Source of the DNA: Bacteroidota bacterium
GTDB lineage: Bacteria; Bacteroidota; Bacteroidia; Chitinophagales; Chitinophagaceae
Reading direction: 5' to 3'
Length of the DNA stretch: 55,664 bases
NCBI GenBank assembly: GCA_004292605.1
Contig: RDXK01000099.1
Location: 1-55,664 of the forward strand
Shown: positions 10,701 through 18,056 of the stretch, piece by piece
How positions within the stretch are numbered: position 1 is the stretch's first letter
Layout of the letters: every line of letters starts with the position of its first letter
Notes under the pieces: generated by a model
What the model saw: the letters and a program-made list of their open reading frames with translations, nothing else
Database searches by the model: none
Told to the model about the DNA's origin: nothing
Made by a program: the position numbers and the translations under genes

Positions 10701-12027
10701 CTGCCAAAACTTCATCGGGCTGTAGCGTTTGGTTTAAACTAATAAAACCCACTTGTGGGTTGAAATAATACTCGGACGGATTGAGTTTGCGAGCAAAAAC
10801 TTTTTCAAAATCTTCTACTTGGCGTAAACCTAACCCTTGTAAACGAGCGGTAACCGTACTTGGGTTTCTATTGGCAGGGTCAGCAGTTAAGGTGGAATAT
10901 AGCGTGTTAGCTCCGTTAGATGGTACCGGGTTTCCGGTAAGTGGCTGAATAATGCCCGTACGGAAAGGATTGGTTTCACCCAAATCCATAAAGCCCACCA
11001 CATCTCTCACATCGTTGGTGGCAGCGGTACGGTGAGTAATCCACACTTCCATGCGTAAAATTTGCACCTGACTGTTTACTACAGGTAGGTTGCTCATAGC
11101 ACGGTTATAGTTATTCTTAAAATACTGTCCTAGTAAAAAGTGGCGGTTATCTTCATAATCGTCTAAGCTTTTATTGATTTGTTGGGCTATGCCACCACCT
11201 TGTAAATTCACGGCTTGGCGTTGGGCTCGCTGGTTAGCCAATGCAGTGGTTACAAATAGTTTCCCAAACTGTAACTGGGTTTTTATACCAAACAAACTTT
11301 GCGAGCTTGGTATTAATGTACCTTTAGATTGGAATGAAATATTACCCGCTTCTACACTTTTTAAAATTTCATCATCCATGCCTTTGTAATCTAGCTTTAG
11401 CTGATTTTCAAAATCAAAGTTGGCTAGTGTGTTATAGTTGATAGGAAGTTTTAATTTATCGCCAATGTTTCCAATTACGTTTAGGTTGGCATTCATGTCA
11501 AAATCAAAACCACCATTGCGTCGGGCACGTTCTGGTAAGGTGGGGTTTTTAATTCGCTGCCCTTGGTAGCCAAGAAACAAATCTACATTACCTTGTGGCC
11601 GAATATCTACCTTCATACCATTGGGCCCAATACCAAAAATTCTATCAAATAATTTAGGGTAGGCTTGTACAGGTGGGCGTTTGGTTTTTTGGTTTAGCGC
11701 CTGCATGGTACGGGCACGCTGCTGGTAATAAGCTACATCGCTTACCCTGTTTTGCTGCTGCCAAAACTCATCAAAACCCACACTCATGGGTTTACGATAA
11801 TATTGGTTGCCTATTTTTTCTACAATTACATATTGTTTGGTAACAGGATCGTACTCAATAGATTTTTTTACCAAGCTATCCATCTTAAAATCCATAGAAC
11901 GCCTAGCATTGCCCAAGACCGGGCCACGTGTATCTTTTATAGGATACTTCAAACTATCTTGTGCGTGCAGCCGAACGCTTATTGGCAAGGCCAATACCCA
12001 CAAAATAAAAATAATATACAACCGCAT
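4759..12027 (-). CDS. sprA: SprA, outer-membrane translocon of the type IX secretion system
   Basis: The protein is about 2,422 residues, close to the ~2,400 of characterised SprA. SprA (Sov in Porphyromonas) is the giant outer-membrane beta-barrel through which T9SS cargo leaves the periplasm. The sequence has an N-terminal signal peptide (MRLYIIFILWVLALPISVRLHAQ region), the conserved early block around VDIRPQGNVDLFLGYQGQ, many amphipathic beta-strand segments ending in aromatic residues, a cellulose-binding-like stretch near LYIDDFEGTRNSIDLR, and a C-terminal strand ending in ISLAQ. I chose the ATG at 12027 over an upstream TTG at 12039 because it gives a clean signal peptide. ruvA lies directly upstream, an arrangement common in Bacteroidota, and a strong terminator follows. 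Confidence 0.95.
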   Translation of the reverse strand: MRLYIIFILWVLALPISVRLHAQDSLKYPIKDTRGPVLGNARRSMDFKMDSLVKKSIEYDPVTKQYVIVEKIGNQYYRKPMSVGFDEFWQQQNRVSDVAYYQQRARTMQALNQKTKRPPVQAYPKLFDRIFGIGPNGMKVDIRPQGNVDLFLGYQGQRIKNPTLPERARRNGGFDFDMNANLNVIGNIGDKLKLPINYNTLANFDFENQLKLDYKGMDDEILKSVEAGNISFQSKGTLIPSSQSLFGIKTQLQFGKLFVTTALANQRAQRQAVNLQGGGIAQQINKSLDDYEDNRHFLLGQYFKNNYNRAMSNLPVVNSQVQILRMEVWITHRTAATNDVRDVVGFMDLGETNPFRTGIIQPLTGNPVPSNGANTLYSTLTADPANRNPSTVTARLQGLGLRQVEDFEKVFARKLNPSEYYFNPQVGFISLNQTLQPDEVLAVAYQYTFNGRTFQVGEFSQEIAVDSTQGVQRVLFLKLLKATSARVNLPIWQLMMKNIYSLDVAGISQPDFKLNILYQEPSSGFKRFLPETSPSVEGRPLISILKADRLNNRNDPQPDGLYDFVDGFTVLPQQGKIIFPVLEPFGRDLDTLAFGGLPQPVKNKYVYYQLYDSIKAIAQTFANLNRFIAQGSAKGSSSSEIYLGAFNIPQGSVTVTAGGQLLREGVDYSIDYNLGSLKIINPAISNAGLPVQVQFENNGTFGIQQRSFFGLRLDYMASKKLNVGASLTRLRERPFFTKMNFGEDPIRNTMYGLDFSYRSDLPRLTKWLDKLPFYSTTAMSSVNAYGEAALLQPGHPPQIGKGENGLIYIDDFEGTRNSIDLRFPFVAWTLASTPQGNGLFPEGSLPDSLDYNKNRAKLAWYNIEPVLQDKDNPNNPVRRNLDELSDPRVRAVFTRELFPQRTTNITDVQTATFDMAYYPTEKGPYNFEARSSEIDANGRLRNPRNRWGGIMRNIDQTDFETGNVEFVEFWVQDPFIRNPNSNGGKLYLNLGNVSEDVLKDGKRFYENGMPTPNQPAAVDSSNAWGRTPVNPIQVTQAFSNDPADRPFQDVGFDGYSNTDERRKHARYLQALSTVVNAATLQRFQNDPGNDDYVWYRNGLYDARGTGILGRYKAFNNPEGNSSVAEGGAQFSSAATLFPDNEDLNRDNTLNESEEFYEYEVDLKPGMNVSNSRFITDVRNVNIRYANGSTGNERWYLFRVPIRDFNRRVGNIPDFKSIRFIRMFMSGFEDSVVLRFARLDLVRNQWRNFTFKLDTVGQYNPLPANTGTVLNTLAVNVEENSNRTPIPYRIPPGIERVQFLSNNGVNLLQNEQSMSLKITDLQEGDARAVFKTLNLDLRQYGQLNMFIHAESVLGARPVNNGDLNAVIRIGQDFLNNYYEIKIPLQVTPFNSNASDTLVWPAANNLDFALQELVNLKLRRNAGGASLGNIYRERIGNKTYSLLGNPNLAEVRGILFAVENAQGGVTSPLSTEVWINELRLSRIDEKGGWAALGRVDFKLADLGTFSVSANTYTQGFGAIEQRVNERARDNMVQFDAATQIDVGKLVPKSAGASIPVFASINRTIKTPEYDPFDQDVFFKDKLRTATNRDSVRRAALDQTTITTLNFTNVRFGQNAKKNRLWNLKNFDFSYSYIRTTQTTPVITQNQVTRHRVGLGYTYNSAPKFVEPFKKLFRNKSAWFSLVRDFNFNLKPQLLGVRVDVNRQFGQFIPRIVSFDGKIDRVDTTYDKFFTFDRFYNMRWDMSRSLNFDFTASNMARVDEPFGSLNTQAKRDTVRRNFLNGGRNTDYKQKAIVSYTFPLSKFPMTDWITARYNYSTGYNWLAASLLARNFGNFLENSQENTFNGEFDFTRLYQKSRFFRNLENGPSVSVNNAPSKGSQRNKKPETLNVPAAKASFDPMANIPTREEVVKNKKGREKVLALRKWRELKRNARQQARQMRMNEPMELNPFVRTGGQLLTMLKRVSVNYSENFRSRVPGFMDSARLLGNNFASMQPGLDYVFGGQPNQAWLRDKANKGLISRDSTFNLMFRQNFEQRLGVTAQLEPIRELIIDVNIDKSYNKEYSELFKDTTGSGNNFGHLSPYAAGGFSVSYIAFNTLFEKIQQGQLSNTFKEFQENRVSISRRVAEGNPYWQSLPQSQKFTADGFARGYGKYSQDVLIPAFIAAYTGRDVSSVSLLNQNNSSIRSNPFRGIRPLPNWRLTYTGLTRLPGLQQKFSNIAVTHGYSGTLSMNSFTSALNYLDPFRLNAPGFIDTISGNYVPFFLVPNLTMQEQFMPLIGFDVTTVDQMNIKFEYKKSRQLSLSLVDYQLSEVRSTEWVIGGSYRKRGVRLPFKIPGMKGKKLENDINVRLDLSMRDDIQTNSRLDQPNSFGTGGQKVIQIQPSIDYVLNNRFNVKLYFNQRRVIPYISTSAPTTDTRAGIQIRISLAQ

Positions 12028-12070
12028 GTACGTTCTCAAAAAATAGTTAGGTAGAGGTGCTATCTATAAG

Positions 12071-12679
12071 CTATAAATTTTTTAAAGCGAGTTTAATATA
12101 ATCTTCTAACGTACTACTAGGGTTTGTGTCGGTTACCTTTTTTACAGCCGCATCGGCAGCGGGTTTAGGTATACCAAGGTTTACTAATGCGTTTACCGCA
12201 TCCATCGTTATATCCGCTTCTTGTGTACCGGTGCCCACACTCCATTGTACACCATGGCTAGTAACCGATTCTAGGGCTTGCTTCCCTAACTTATCGCGTA
12301 ATTCTACAATAATGCGTTCGGCAGTTTTTTTGCCTATACCTTTTATAGATTCTAGTTGTTTTACATTGCCATGTATAATACACTTTATCAGCTGCTCCGC
12401 ATTCATGCCGGAGAGCATAGCACGGGCTGTAGAAGCCCCCACGCCGGAAACCCCAATGAGGTGAATAAACAATTCCTTTTCTGCCTGGGTGAAAAAACCA
12501 AACAGGGTGTGTGCATTCTCGGTAATTTGTAGATGGGTGAATAGTTTGCCCTCTACACTGTTTTGAATAGCAGCATAGGTTTGCGTGCTTATATACACGG
12601 CATACCCCACGCCACCCACATTTACCCAAACCTGCGAAGGGGTAACTGCTTCAAAACTTCCTTTTAAGAATGCAATCAT
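12071..12679 (-). CDS. ruvA: Holliday junction branch migration protein RuvA
   Basis: The 202-residue RuvA binds four-way junctions as a tetramer and loads the RuvB motor. The start MIAFLKG matches the conserved RuvA N-terminus, so the ATG at 12679 is preferred over a GTG two codons upstream. Domain I is the OB fold. Domain II has two helix-hairpin-helix motifs, GVSGVGASTARAMLSGM and IKGIGKKTAERIIVELRDKLG. Domain III is the RuvB-contacting helical end (DAVNALVNLGIPKPAADAAVKK). It is 43 bp upstream of sprA in the same direction and probably co-transcribed with it. Confidence 0.96.
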   Translation of the reverse strand: MIAFLKGSFEAVTPSQVWVNVGGVGYAVYISTQTYAAIQNSVEGKLFTHLQITENAHTLFGFFTQAEKELFIHLIGVSGVGASTARAMLSGMNAEQLIKCIIHGNVKQLESIKGIGKKTAERIIVELRDKLGKQALESVTSHGVQWSVGTGTQEADITMDAVNALVNLGIPKPAADAAVKKVTDTNPSSTLEDYIKLALKNL

Positions 12680-12697
12680 AAACACAAGTAGTTAAAA

Positions 12698-12728
12698 CAA
12701 ATATAAAGGCTACCGGGTAAAATGCATA
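12698..12728 (-). promoter_or_regulatory. Probable promoter of ruvA-sprA
   Basis: The -7 box TATATTTG (12705-12698) matches the Bacteroidota consensus TAnnTTTG exactly. At a 19-bp spacing upstream lies TATG (12728-12725), one mismatch from TTTG. The ruvA ATG is 18 bp downstream, giving a very short leader. Confidence 0.5.
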
Positions 12729-12740
12729 CATTTTGTTAAA

Positions 12741-13358
12741 TTATAATGCTTGTTTTGGTCGCTCTACCCACTCATTAGCGGTAGGCATTTTACTAAACGA
12801 TATGGCTACTGGCTTTCCAATTAAATTACCCAAATACCGCTGCTGATCTGCAAGCGACTGATTCTGAACTTGTTGTATAATACCAGGTAGGTATTTTTGC
12901 AAAGCCACAGCATCTAACTTTTTAATTACCGCCTCCTTGTCTATATTCAAAGTGGGGTCCAACGATGATTCTTTGGTTTGCTGCATTGCACTTAGCTGCA
13001 TGGTTACATAGGTAATTTTGAGCGGTGCTTGAATAAAAACAGAGTCTTTTGTGTGCTTAATTTTAGTGTGGATGGTATCCGATAAATCGATATGAAAACC
13101 CATTTTGCCAGGTACTTGGGTACTTAATTTCTCTTCACTGGTAAATAGCCCGAGATAGTTTTTTTGTAAAGTAGTAACATCGGTTAATACAAACTCTTGC
13201 TCCCAAATTACCAGCTTGGTTACCGATTGCAATTTTTGAAGTACCAGCATAGTTTGTTCCTGTTCCTGATGCTGAAGCCATTTTTTGTGCTGCCAAGTGT
13301 ATACTTGAAAGCCAATAAAGGCAATAACAATAGCAATTAGAAACCACTTGAATTTCAT
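12741..13358 (-). CDS. Membrane-anchored protein, DUF4230-like
   Basis: The 205-residue protein starts MKFKWFLIAIVIAFIGFQVYTW, a single N-terminal membrane anchor, followed by a basic turn and an exported domain of ~180 residues. The layout (a helix ending LQKLQSVTKLVIWEQEF, then GFHIDLSDTIHTKI, then VFIQAPLKITYV) resembles DUF4230 proteins, whose function is unknown. This assignment is by pattern only. I moved the start from a longer upstream frame to the ATG at 13358 because it gives the anchor directly. It runs towards ruvA, whose own promoter lies between. Confidence 0.7.
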   Translation of the reverse strand: MKFKWFLIAIVIAFIGFQVYTWQHKKWLQHQEQEQTMLVLQKLQSVTKLVIWEQEFVLTDVTTLQKNYLGLFTSEEKLSTQVPGKMGFHIDLSDTIHTKIKHTKDSVFIQAPLKITYVTMQLSAMQQTKESSLDPTLNIDKEAVIKKLDAVALQKYLPGIIQQVQNQSLADQQRYLGNLIGKPVAISFSKMPTANEWVERPKQAL

Positions 13359-13385
13359 ACAAAAAGTTTTGGTATTACGTAAAAG

Positions 13386-13412
13386 TAAAAAAGGTTGCCT
13401 GTATGGCAACCT
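13386..13412 (-). terminator. Rho-independent terminator after the 106-aa membrane protein
   Basis: On the minus strand AGGTTGCC-ATACA-GGCAACCT (13412-13392), a perfect 8-bp stem with a 5-base loop, is followed by five or more T (13391-13387). It ends the transcript of the gene at 13499-13819 before the DUF4230-like gene. Confidence 0.85.
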
Positions 13413-13416
13413 AGTA

Positions 13417-13436
13417 TTTCTGTAAGACTACAGAAA
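13417..13436. repeat. Perfect 8-bp inverted repeat beside the terminator
   Basis: TTTCTGTA-AGAC-TACAGAAA is a perfect hairpin with a 4-base loop, 4 bp from the terminator hairpin at 13392-13412. It has no T-run of its own, so it is probably an accessory 3' stem or a protein-binding palindrome. Confidence 0.5.
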
Positions 13437-13498
13437 ATGTTTTTGAAACTAATTCATATATCCCTAAATGAATACGCTTCAGCTAAACGAAATAGCTA

Positions 13499-13819
13499 TT
13501 ACACGTATTGGTTCACTCTACGCATGGGCAATTTGTTTAAACGTTGTACCTGACTTTCGAATAGTGCCGCTGTAACACGTGCCTTTTTAGATCGTTTGTA
13601 CTTAATGGTAGCAAATAATACTATGATTGTTACTACCGCTGCAATTACTATATCCATATGTATAAATTGGTAGCCCGTAACCTCTCCATAGGCACCTGCT
13701 TCGTAAGCAGCAGGATCGTACCCAGGGTAGCTTTTAGGACTGGTTAACAAATACTGAATTTGAAAGTATATAAGCCCTATGGTACCTACATACGCTAATG
13801 GTTGCAATACATTTTTCAT
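13499..13819 (-). CDS. Small two-span membrane protein, 106 aa
   Basis: I do not recognise the family. The N-terminal hydrophobic stretch (LAYVGTIGLIYFQIQYLL, residues ~7-25) and a second one (MDIVIAAVVTIIVLFATI, ~55-72) flank a ~30-residue loop rich in Gly, Tyr and Ala (YPGYDPAAYEAGAYGEVTGY). The C-terminal ~35 residues are basic (KYKRSKKARV, then LPMRRVNQYV) and so probably cytoplasmic. Its 5' leader shares CCAATTCC and repeated AATATCC words with the two genes upstream, suggesting shared control. A terminator follows at 13386-13412. Confidence 0.7.
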   Translation of the reverse strand: MKNVLQPLAYVGTIGLIYFQIQYLLTSPKSYPGYDPAAYEAGAYGEVTGYQFIHMDIVIAAVVTIIVLFATIKYKRSKKARVTAALFESQVQRLNKLPMRRVNQYV

Positions 13820-13879
13820 GGAATTGGTTTTAAATTTGATGATTGGATATTTGGATATTTTGAATATTTTTTTATTTAT

Positions 13880-14125
13880 CTACGAAATTTGCCATTGAAA
13901 GGATTGTAGTACTTTTTTATCGTGTTGCTTACGAGCAAGATACCCTACCGCTGCCGCCATAATAATGGTTAAACCACCATCTACAGGCATGCTGGCATCA
14001 TCAGGGTCGAGAGGTAGTTCCCCTGGGTCATCAAACTGTGCCGACGCTACCGCTGTAATACTGCTGAATACAAGAGCAAGGCATAAACTTTTAGCCATTG
14101 GCCAGATTAATTTTCTACGTTTCAT
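13880..14125 (-). CDS. Tiny exported protein with PID-CTERM-like tail signal, 81 aa
   Basis: An N-terminal signal peptide (MKRRK, hydrophobic core, ASAQ at about residue 30) is followed by a short acidic stretch (FDDPGELPLDPDDAS) and then a tripartite tail: MPVDGG, a hydrophobic segment LTIIMAAAVGYLA, and a basic cluster RKQHDKK. This P-x-D-G-G/hydrophobic/basic pattern looks like the PID-CTERM class of sorting signals known from Bacteroidota. Unlike a typical tail of this kind, ~10 extra residues (VLQSFQWQIS) follow the basic cluster. If processed, the mature peptide would be only ~15-20 residues. No exosortase gene is in the window. It lies between a T9SS cargo gene and a small membrane protein. 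Confidence 0.65.
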   Translation of the reverse strand: MKRRKLIWPMAKSLCLALVFSSITAVASAQFDDPGELPLDPDDASMPVDGGLTIIMAAAVGYLARKQHDKKVLQSFQWQIS

Positions 14126-14305
14126 GGATATTGGTTTTTTAGGATTTTACAATTTTTGAACACACCTCCGGCACCACGGTTTTACCTTGTGCCTTAGGCT
14201 TGGATTTTATATTTAATAATGAAGGTTACAATTGCATTTTTTGTGGCAAACCTCCGGCAGTAACGTACGATGATACGCTTACAAAGGGTTACCAGTTTTT
14301 GCTAT

Positions 14306-17300
14306 TTATAGTTGAATAATACTTGTGGTAAATTCTTTTGAATCGGTAAAAATGGTTACTGTGTACATACCAGCTCCCAAACCGTTAGGCCAACTGATGG
14401 TTTCGTTTAGTTGCGTATAAGTACCCAAATTTCGTTGCAGCACCACCCTACCATCAGTACCAGTAACTCTCATACTCATTGGTGAAGGTTCTAGTAACGC
14501 TACTTGTATTTGTATACTTGTACCAGCACTAAGTACGGTGGGGTATACTTTGCAGCTGGCATTAGTAATAGCCACAGTGGCCGCCGGTGTAAGTTTGTTG
14601 GACAGTCGTACAGTAAATCTATCCCCATTTCTGCTAGTGCTATCCGCTGTAGTTTGGAATGGGTAAGTTATAATGCCATTGGTATTGATTACCACCGTAG
14701 TTTCAGTTTGTAAAAAATTATCTACAACCACGCATTGCTTATTGGTGAAAGCCGAGCTACTAGGCAGCTGCACTTGTAAATTATAATTACGTATACGTAA
14801 ATTTCGAATATTAAATAATAACGAATCGTTGGCTTCTAAAGCCTCTGTTCTATCAATGGTAAACAATCGATTTTCCTTTACTAATGCAAGATTTTCACCT
14901 TGACTATTGTTGAGTTTTATTACATCTTCATTGGGCAATGCAAACTTTGAAAAACTGCTATGGTATTGTTGTAAAACCTCATCGGCTACAATAGTTTGTG
15001 AATTGTGTGCGTAGGTAAGCTGTGCTGAAACTTGCTCAATTACCGCACTATTGGCCGACTCTAGTGTGGGTTCACCATCCACTTGCTCTACAGAAGGCAT
15101 GCCATTTCTAAATCCAATGGTACCACGCTGTGAGGGAGAGTTAACCACCTTTGCTTGCTCGGTTATGGTAAGCGCTGGAGAAACGGTATTGCTTTGAATC
15201 AAAAAGGCTTGGCCTGGCTGGATACGAGTATTTACATTACTTGTAGATGGCGTAACGGTATAGTTGCGGGTAGCGGCATTAAAACTTACTACAGCCCAGC
15301 CACCCGTACGGTTATTAATAGTAGGATCCCACACCCACATGGTATTAGCTATACCAGTTTTAGTAATACCACTGCTTGCCCAGTCGATGGTAGCTTGGTA
15401 GGGGTTACCAATTAAGGTAAATCTACCTGTGGCCATAGGCAACGGCGGAGTACCTTGTGTACCATCGTTTCCTGTTTTGAAATAAATTGGTCCAGTATAC
15501 AAAGTTCCGTTGGCACGTAGCGTGGTATTGTTGCTATTGGTAGGAATGAAGTTGCTCGTATTTCTGTCGCCACGTATAAAAATTAAATAGCCAGTACCAG
15601 GTGCTAAAAACCCATTACCTAAAACAGGGTTAGCGTTGTTGGTATTATTTAAAGCTACAAATCGTGTTACGTTTACATTGGTATTACCTGGGCTAATACT
15701 ACCATCGTATCTAAAAATAGATGCCCCAGAAGAACCTGCATCAAAACCGTTTGCCGTGCTTCCACCGGTAACAAGTGTACCATATCCGTTACGTTGGGTG
15801 CCACGCTCCTGCCAGTTATTATAAATGCTCCCCGCAGTTACAGGTGCACTCACCATTCTAAATCCTCTAAAGCCCGCGGAAGGTATATACCGCTCTACAA
15901 TAACCGAACCTACTATGGCGCCTGTTACTGGTGCTACGTATGCTGTACTATCTGCCGTACTAGCAAAAGTGAGCCGATTCTCCGTATGCAACGAACCTGC
16001 ATTTACAAACAAACCACCTGTGAGCCGAATATTTTCTGCCAGCGTTACCCGCCCGTTAGAGCCAGTAAGCTCTATAAGTATTCTGCCAATTCTGGCTGCG
16101 TTACTATTTAGTGAAAAAACATAATTAGCATTTGCAAGCCCGTTCCTAAAGGCAATACCTGAACTATCTGTGCCGTGTAGTTTGGATGACCCAATCAATG
16201 CACCTCGAATGGTAAGCATGCCCCTTTGTAACAATACACCACCGCCAGATAAATTTAGCTCTTGGTTGACGGTAGCGTTATTAATAAACCGAACTGGTGT
16301 AGCCAATGCGGTACTTGTGTTATTAATTTCTAAACGATCAAAGTTGGTAATAGCGGCATTAATTTCTTGAATATCGTTACCATTTAGCAGCAGCTTATGA
16401 TCGGCTCCATATACCACTCTACCTCCAGTGTGGGTAAAATTTCCACCTATTTGTGTGTTTCCATTAGCGGGAAAGGTAAAAAAGCCACTGCTGCCGGTAG
16501 AGGCAATAGTAATACCGCCCGAGCATTGAAATTGTGTTGGGAGCGAAAAAACACTAGATTGGTTAGTACAAGACCATATAAAATTGCCAAACGATTGATT
16601 CAATCCACCTAACGAGGTTGCGGTGGTTACTCCACTAATTCTGCAAGTGCTATTCTTTTCCCAAAACGCTCGTACTAATTGGGTTTGTGTTGCTCCGTTG
16701 GCATACTCATACTCCGAACCATTTTTAAAATTTACATCGTAGTCGGTACCATTGGCATCAGTGATAAAGGTACCCGCTGTATGCGTAATTTTCCCCCAAA
16801 CATTTATTACAGCGTCATTTTTTAACGTAAGAACGGTACCATTACCCAAGGTTAGGTTAGCACCGGGGCGTATTCCCAACCCATCGAGAGAAAATGATGC
16901 AGCTGTGGATGCGTTACTATTTACTACAAATGCTCTTCCGCCACCAAACAACGTGTAATTACCTGCCACATCTCGGTTAAAAAACAAATAAGTATAGTTA
17001 GTATTGGGAACTATAGAATCTGAAAACTCTCTTACCATAGCACCATTGTAGCGAACCTGAAAATTAAACGGAATATTGCTAGGCCCATTCACAGCTACAT
17101 TACTGTACATAACATGACTTTGTGGCGTAGGCTGTAAAGCCGAAAATCCAGCAATTCGGGCTACCAATATTCCTGAATTACCACTACCTCCCGCTTCATC
17201 TGCTCCTGCCGTAAATGAAAAATTTACCTTGTTTACCTCGGCATTGTTATAAACTGAAATGGCCGTTGGAGCGGTCGGGTTGGTATTATCAAAACTATTG

Positions 17301-17806
17301 CTCGCCGCCTCATACATAAAAGCATCGTCGATATGTATGGTACGGGCAGCTGTGGTGCTTGTACGGGCGGCTACCACCAAACGGTAGGAACGGCCTGCCT
17401 GTACAGCGAAAGCACCATTGATACCACGGAAAGCGGTGCTTATGGGCGTCCAACTCGGCTGAAAAATAGTATTGCCTAAATTATCAATTACTCCTACCCT
17501 TACCTCGGCCCCTACTGCTGTAGTGGTAGTTCTGGCGTAAGTAACTACATGTAAAAATCGGCCACTTTGTGTGATGCCTGTGTTTACACCATTGTTGGTA
17601 AGACTTACAAAATCGGTACTGGAAGCTGGCGTGATGATTTGAGCTGCTCGTAACCCCGTACGAAACGTGTTGGTAGCTGTAGTGATTGCTACAGTGCCAT
17701 TGCTGCTAGTTTGCCAACTAGCGAGGCCGTTTTCAAAGCCCAAATTCTGGGCTCGGGTTACGGAAAAGCAGCCTGCCGCAAGAGCAAGCATTAATACTTT
17801 TCTCAT
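14306..17806 (-). CDS. Large secreted protein with type A T9SS sorting domain
   Basis: The 1,166-residue protein begins with a signal peptide (MRKVLMLALAAGCFSVTRAQ) and then a carbohydrate-binding-like beta-sandwich (NLGFENGLASWQTSS...). A long middle region is rich in Asn, Gly, Thr and Ser, with repeated GTV/GTI-type strands that suggest a beta-helix. The block RYIPSAGFRGFRMVSAPV, common in Bacteroidota surface proteins, lies near residue 640. The C-terminus (VYPTVLSAGTSIQIQV, then GLGAGMYTVTIF and FTTSIIQL) is a type A sorting domain, which directs export through SprA and is then cleaved. No catalytic motif is seen, so an adhesin or structural role is likeliest. A promoter is visible at 17841-17871. 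Confidence 0.9.
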   Translation of the reverse strand: MRKVLMLALAAGCFSVTRAQNLGFENGLASWQTSSNGTVAITTATNTFRTGLRAAQIITPASSTDFVSLTNNGVNTGITQSGRFLHVVTYARTTTTAVGAEVRVGVIDNLGNTIFQPSWTPISTAFRGINGAFAVQAGRSYRLVVAARTSTTAARTIHIDDAFMYEAASNSFDNTNPTAPTAISVYNNAEVNKVNFSFTAGADEAGGSGNSGILVARIAGFSALQPTPQSHVMYSNVAVNGPSNIPFNFQVRYNGAMVREFSDSIVPNTNYTYLFFNRDVAGNYTLFGGGRAFVVNSNASTAASFSLDGLGIRPGANLTLGNGTVLTLKNDAVINVWGKITHTAGTFITDANGTDYDVNFKNGSEYEYANGATQTQLVRAFWEKNSTCRISGVTTATSLGGLNQSFGNFIWSCTNQSSVFSLPTQFQCSGGITIASTGSSGFFTFPANGNTQIGGNFTHTGGRVVYGADHKLLLNGNDIQEINAAITNFDRLEINNTSTALATPVRFINNATVNQELNLSGGGVLLQRGMLTIRGALIGSSKLHGTDSSGIAFRNGLANANYVFSLNSNAARIGRILIELTGSNGRVTLAENIRLTGGLFVNAGSLHTENRLTFASTADSTAYVAPVTGAIVGSVIVERYIPSAGFRGFRMVSAPVTAGSIYNNWQERGTQRNGYGTLVTGGSTANGFDAGSSGASIFRYDGSISPGNTNVNVTRFVALNNTNNANPVLGNGFLAPGTGYLIFIRGDRNTSNFIPTNSNNTTLRANGTLYTGPIYFKTGNDGTQGTPPLPMATGRFTLIGNPYQATIDWASSGITKTGIANTMWVWDPTINNRTGGWAVVSFNAATRNYTVTPSTSNVNTRIQPGQAFLIQSNTVSPALTITEQAKVVNSPSQRGTIGFRNGMPSVEQVDGEPTLESANSAVIEQVSAQLTYAHNSQTIVADEVLQQYHSSFSKFALPNEDVIKLNNSQGENLALVKENRLFTIDRTEALEANDSLLFNIRNLRIRNYNLQVQLPSSSAFTNKQCVVVDNFLQTETTVVINTNGIITYPFQTTADSTSRNGDRFTVRLSNKLTPAATVAITNASCKVYPTVLSAGTSIQIQVALLEPSPMSMRVTGTDGRVVLQRNLGTYTQLNETISWPNGLGAGMYTVTIFTDSKEFTTSIIQL

Positions 17807-17840
17807 AGAATTGGATTTTCTGGATATTAGGATATTGGAT

Positions 17841-17871
17841 GCAAGATAAAACTAATTTTCCATTTTCCAAA
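17841..17871 (-). promoter_or_regulatory. Probable promoter of the T9SS cargo gene
   Basis: On the minus strand TTTG (17871-17868), a 19-bp spacer and TATCTTGC (17848-17841, one or two changes from TAnnTTTG) lie 35 bp upstream of the ATG. The leader in between contains two AATATCC words and CCAATTC next to the start. Confidence 0.45.
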
Positions 17872-18005
17872 TTTATTTTCCCAAAAATGGAAAATAATTT
17901 CTAATATCTTTAAAATATCCTTCTTATGTATTGATAATCAACAATTTACAAGAAACCCAAAATGGGTATTTTTTTCCTAAAATTAATTTTACCCGTGTTA
18001 GAAAT

Positions 18006-18031
18006 AAAAAAAAGCCACTCTACTGAGCGGC
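18006..18031 (-). terminator. Rho-independent terminator after rpsL-rpsG
   Basis: On the minus strand GCCGCTC (18031-18025), loop AGTA and GAGTGGC (18020-18014) form a 7-bp stem with one G-T pair, followed by eight T (18013-18006). It lies 25 bp after the rpsG stop and ends the ribosomal transcript. Confidence 0.85.
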
Positions 18032-18056
18032 TTTTCTATCCGAAAAAATTGGTTTG

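Noticed and set aside
12291-12629. 112-codon frame overlapping ruvA in the same direction
   Set aside because: It is out of frame with ruvA, whose motifs are intact. Composition is unlike a real protein.
14126-14305. Two ACCTCCGGCA words between the 81-aa and T9SS cargo genes
   Set aside because: Two copies of a 10-bp word alone are not enough, and no structure or frame supports them.
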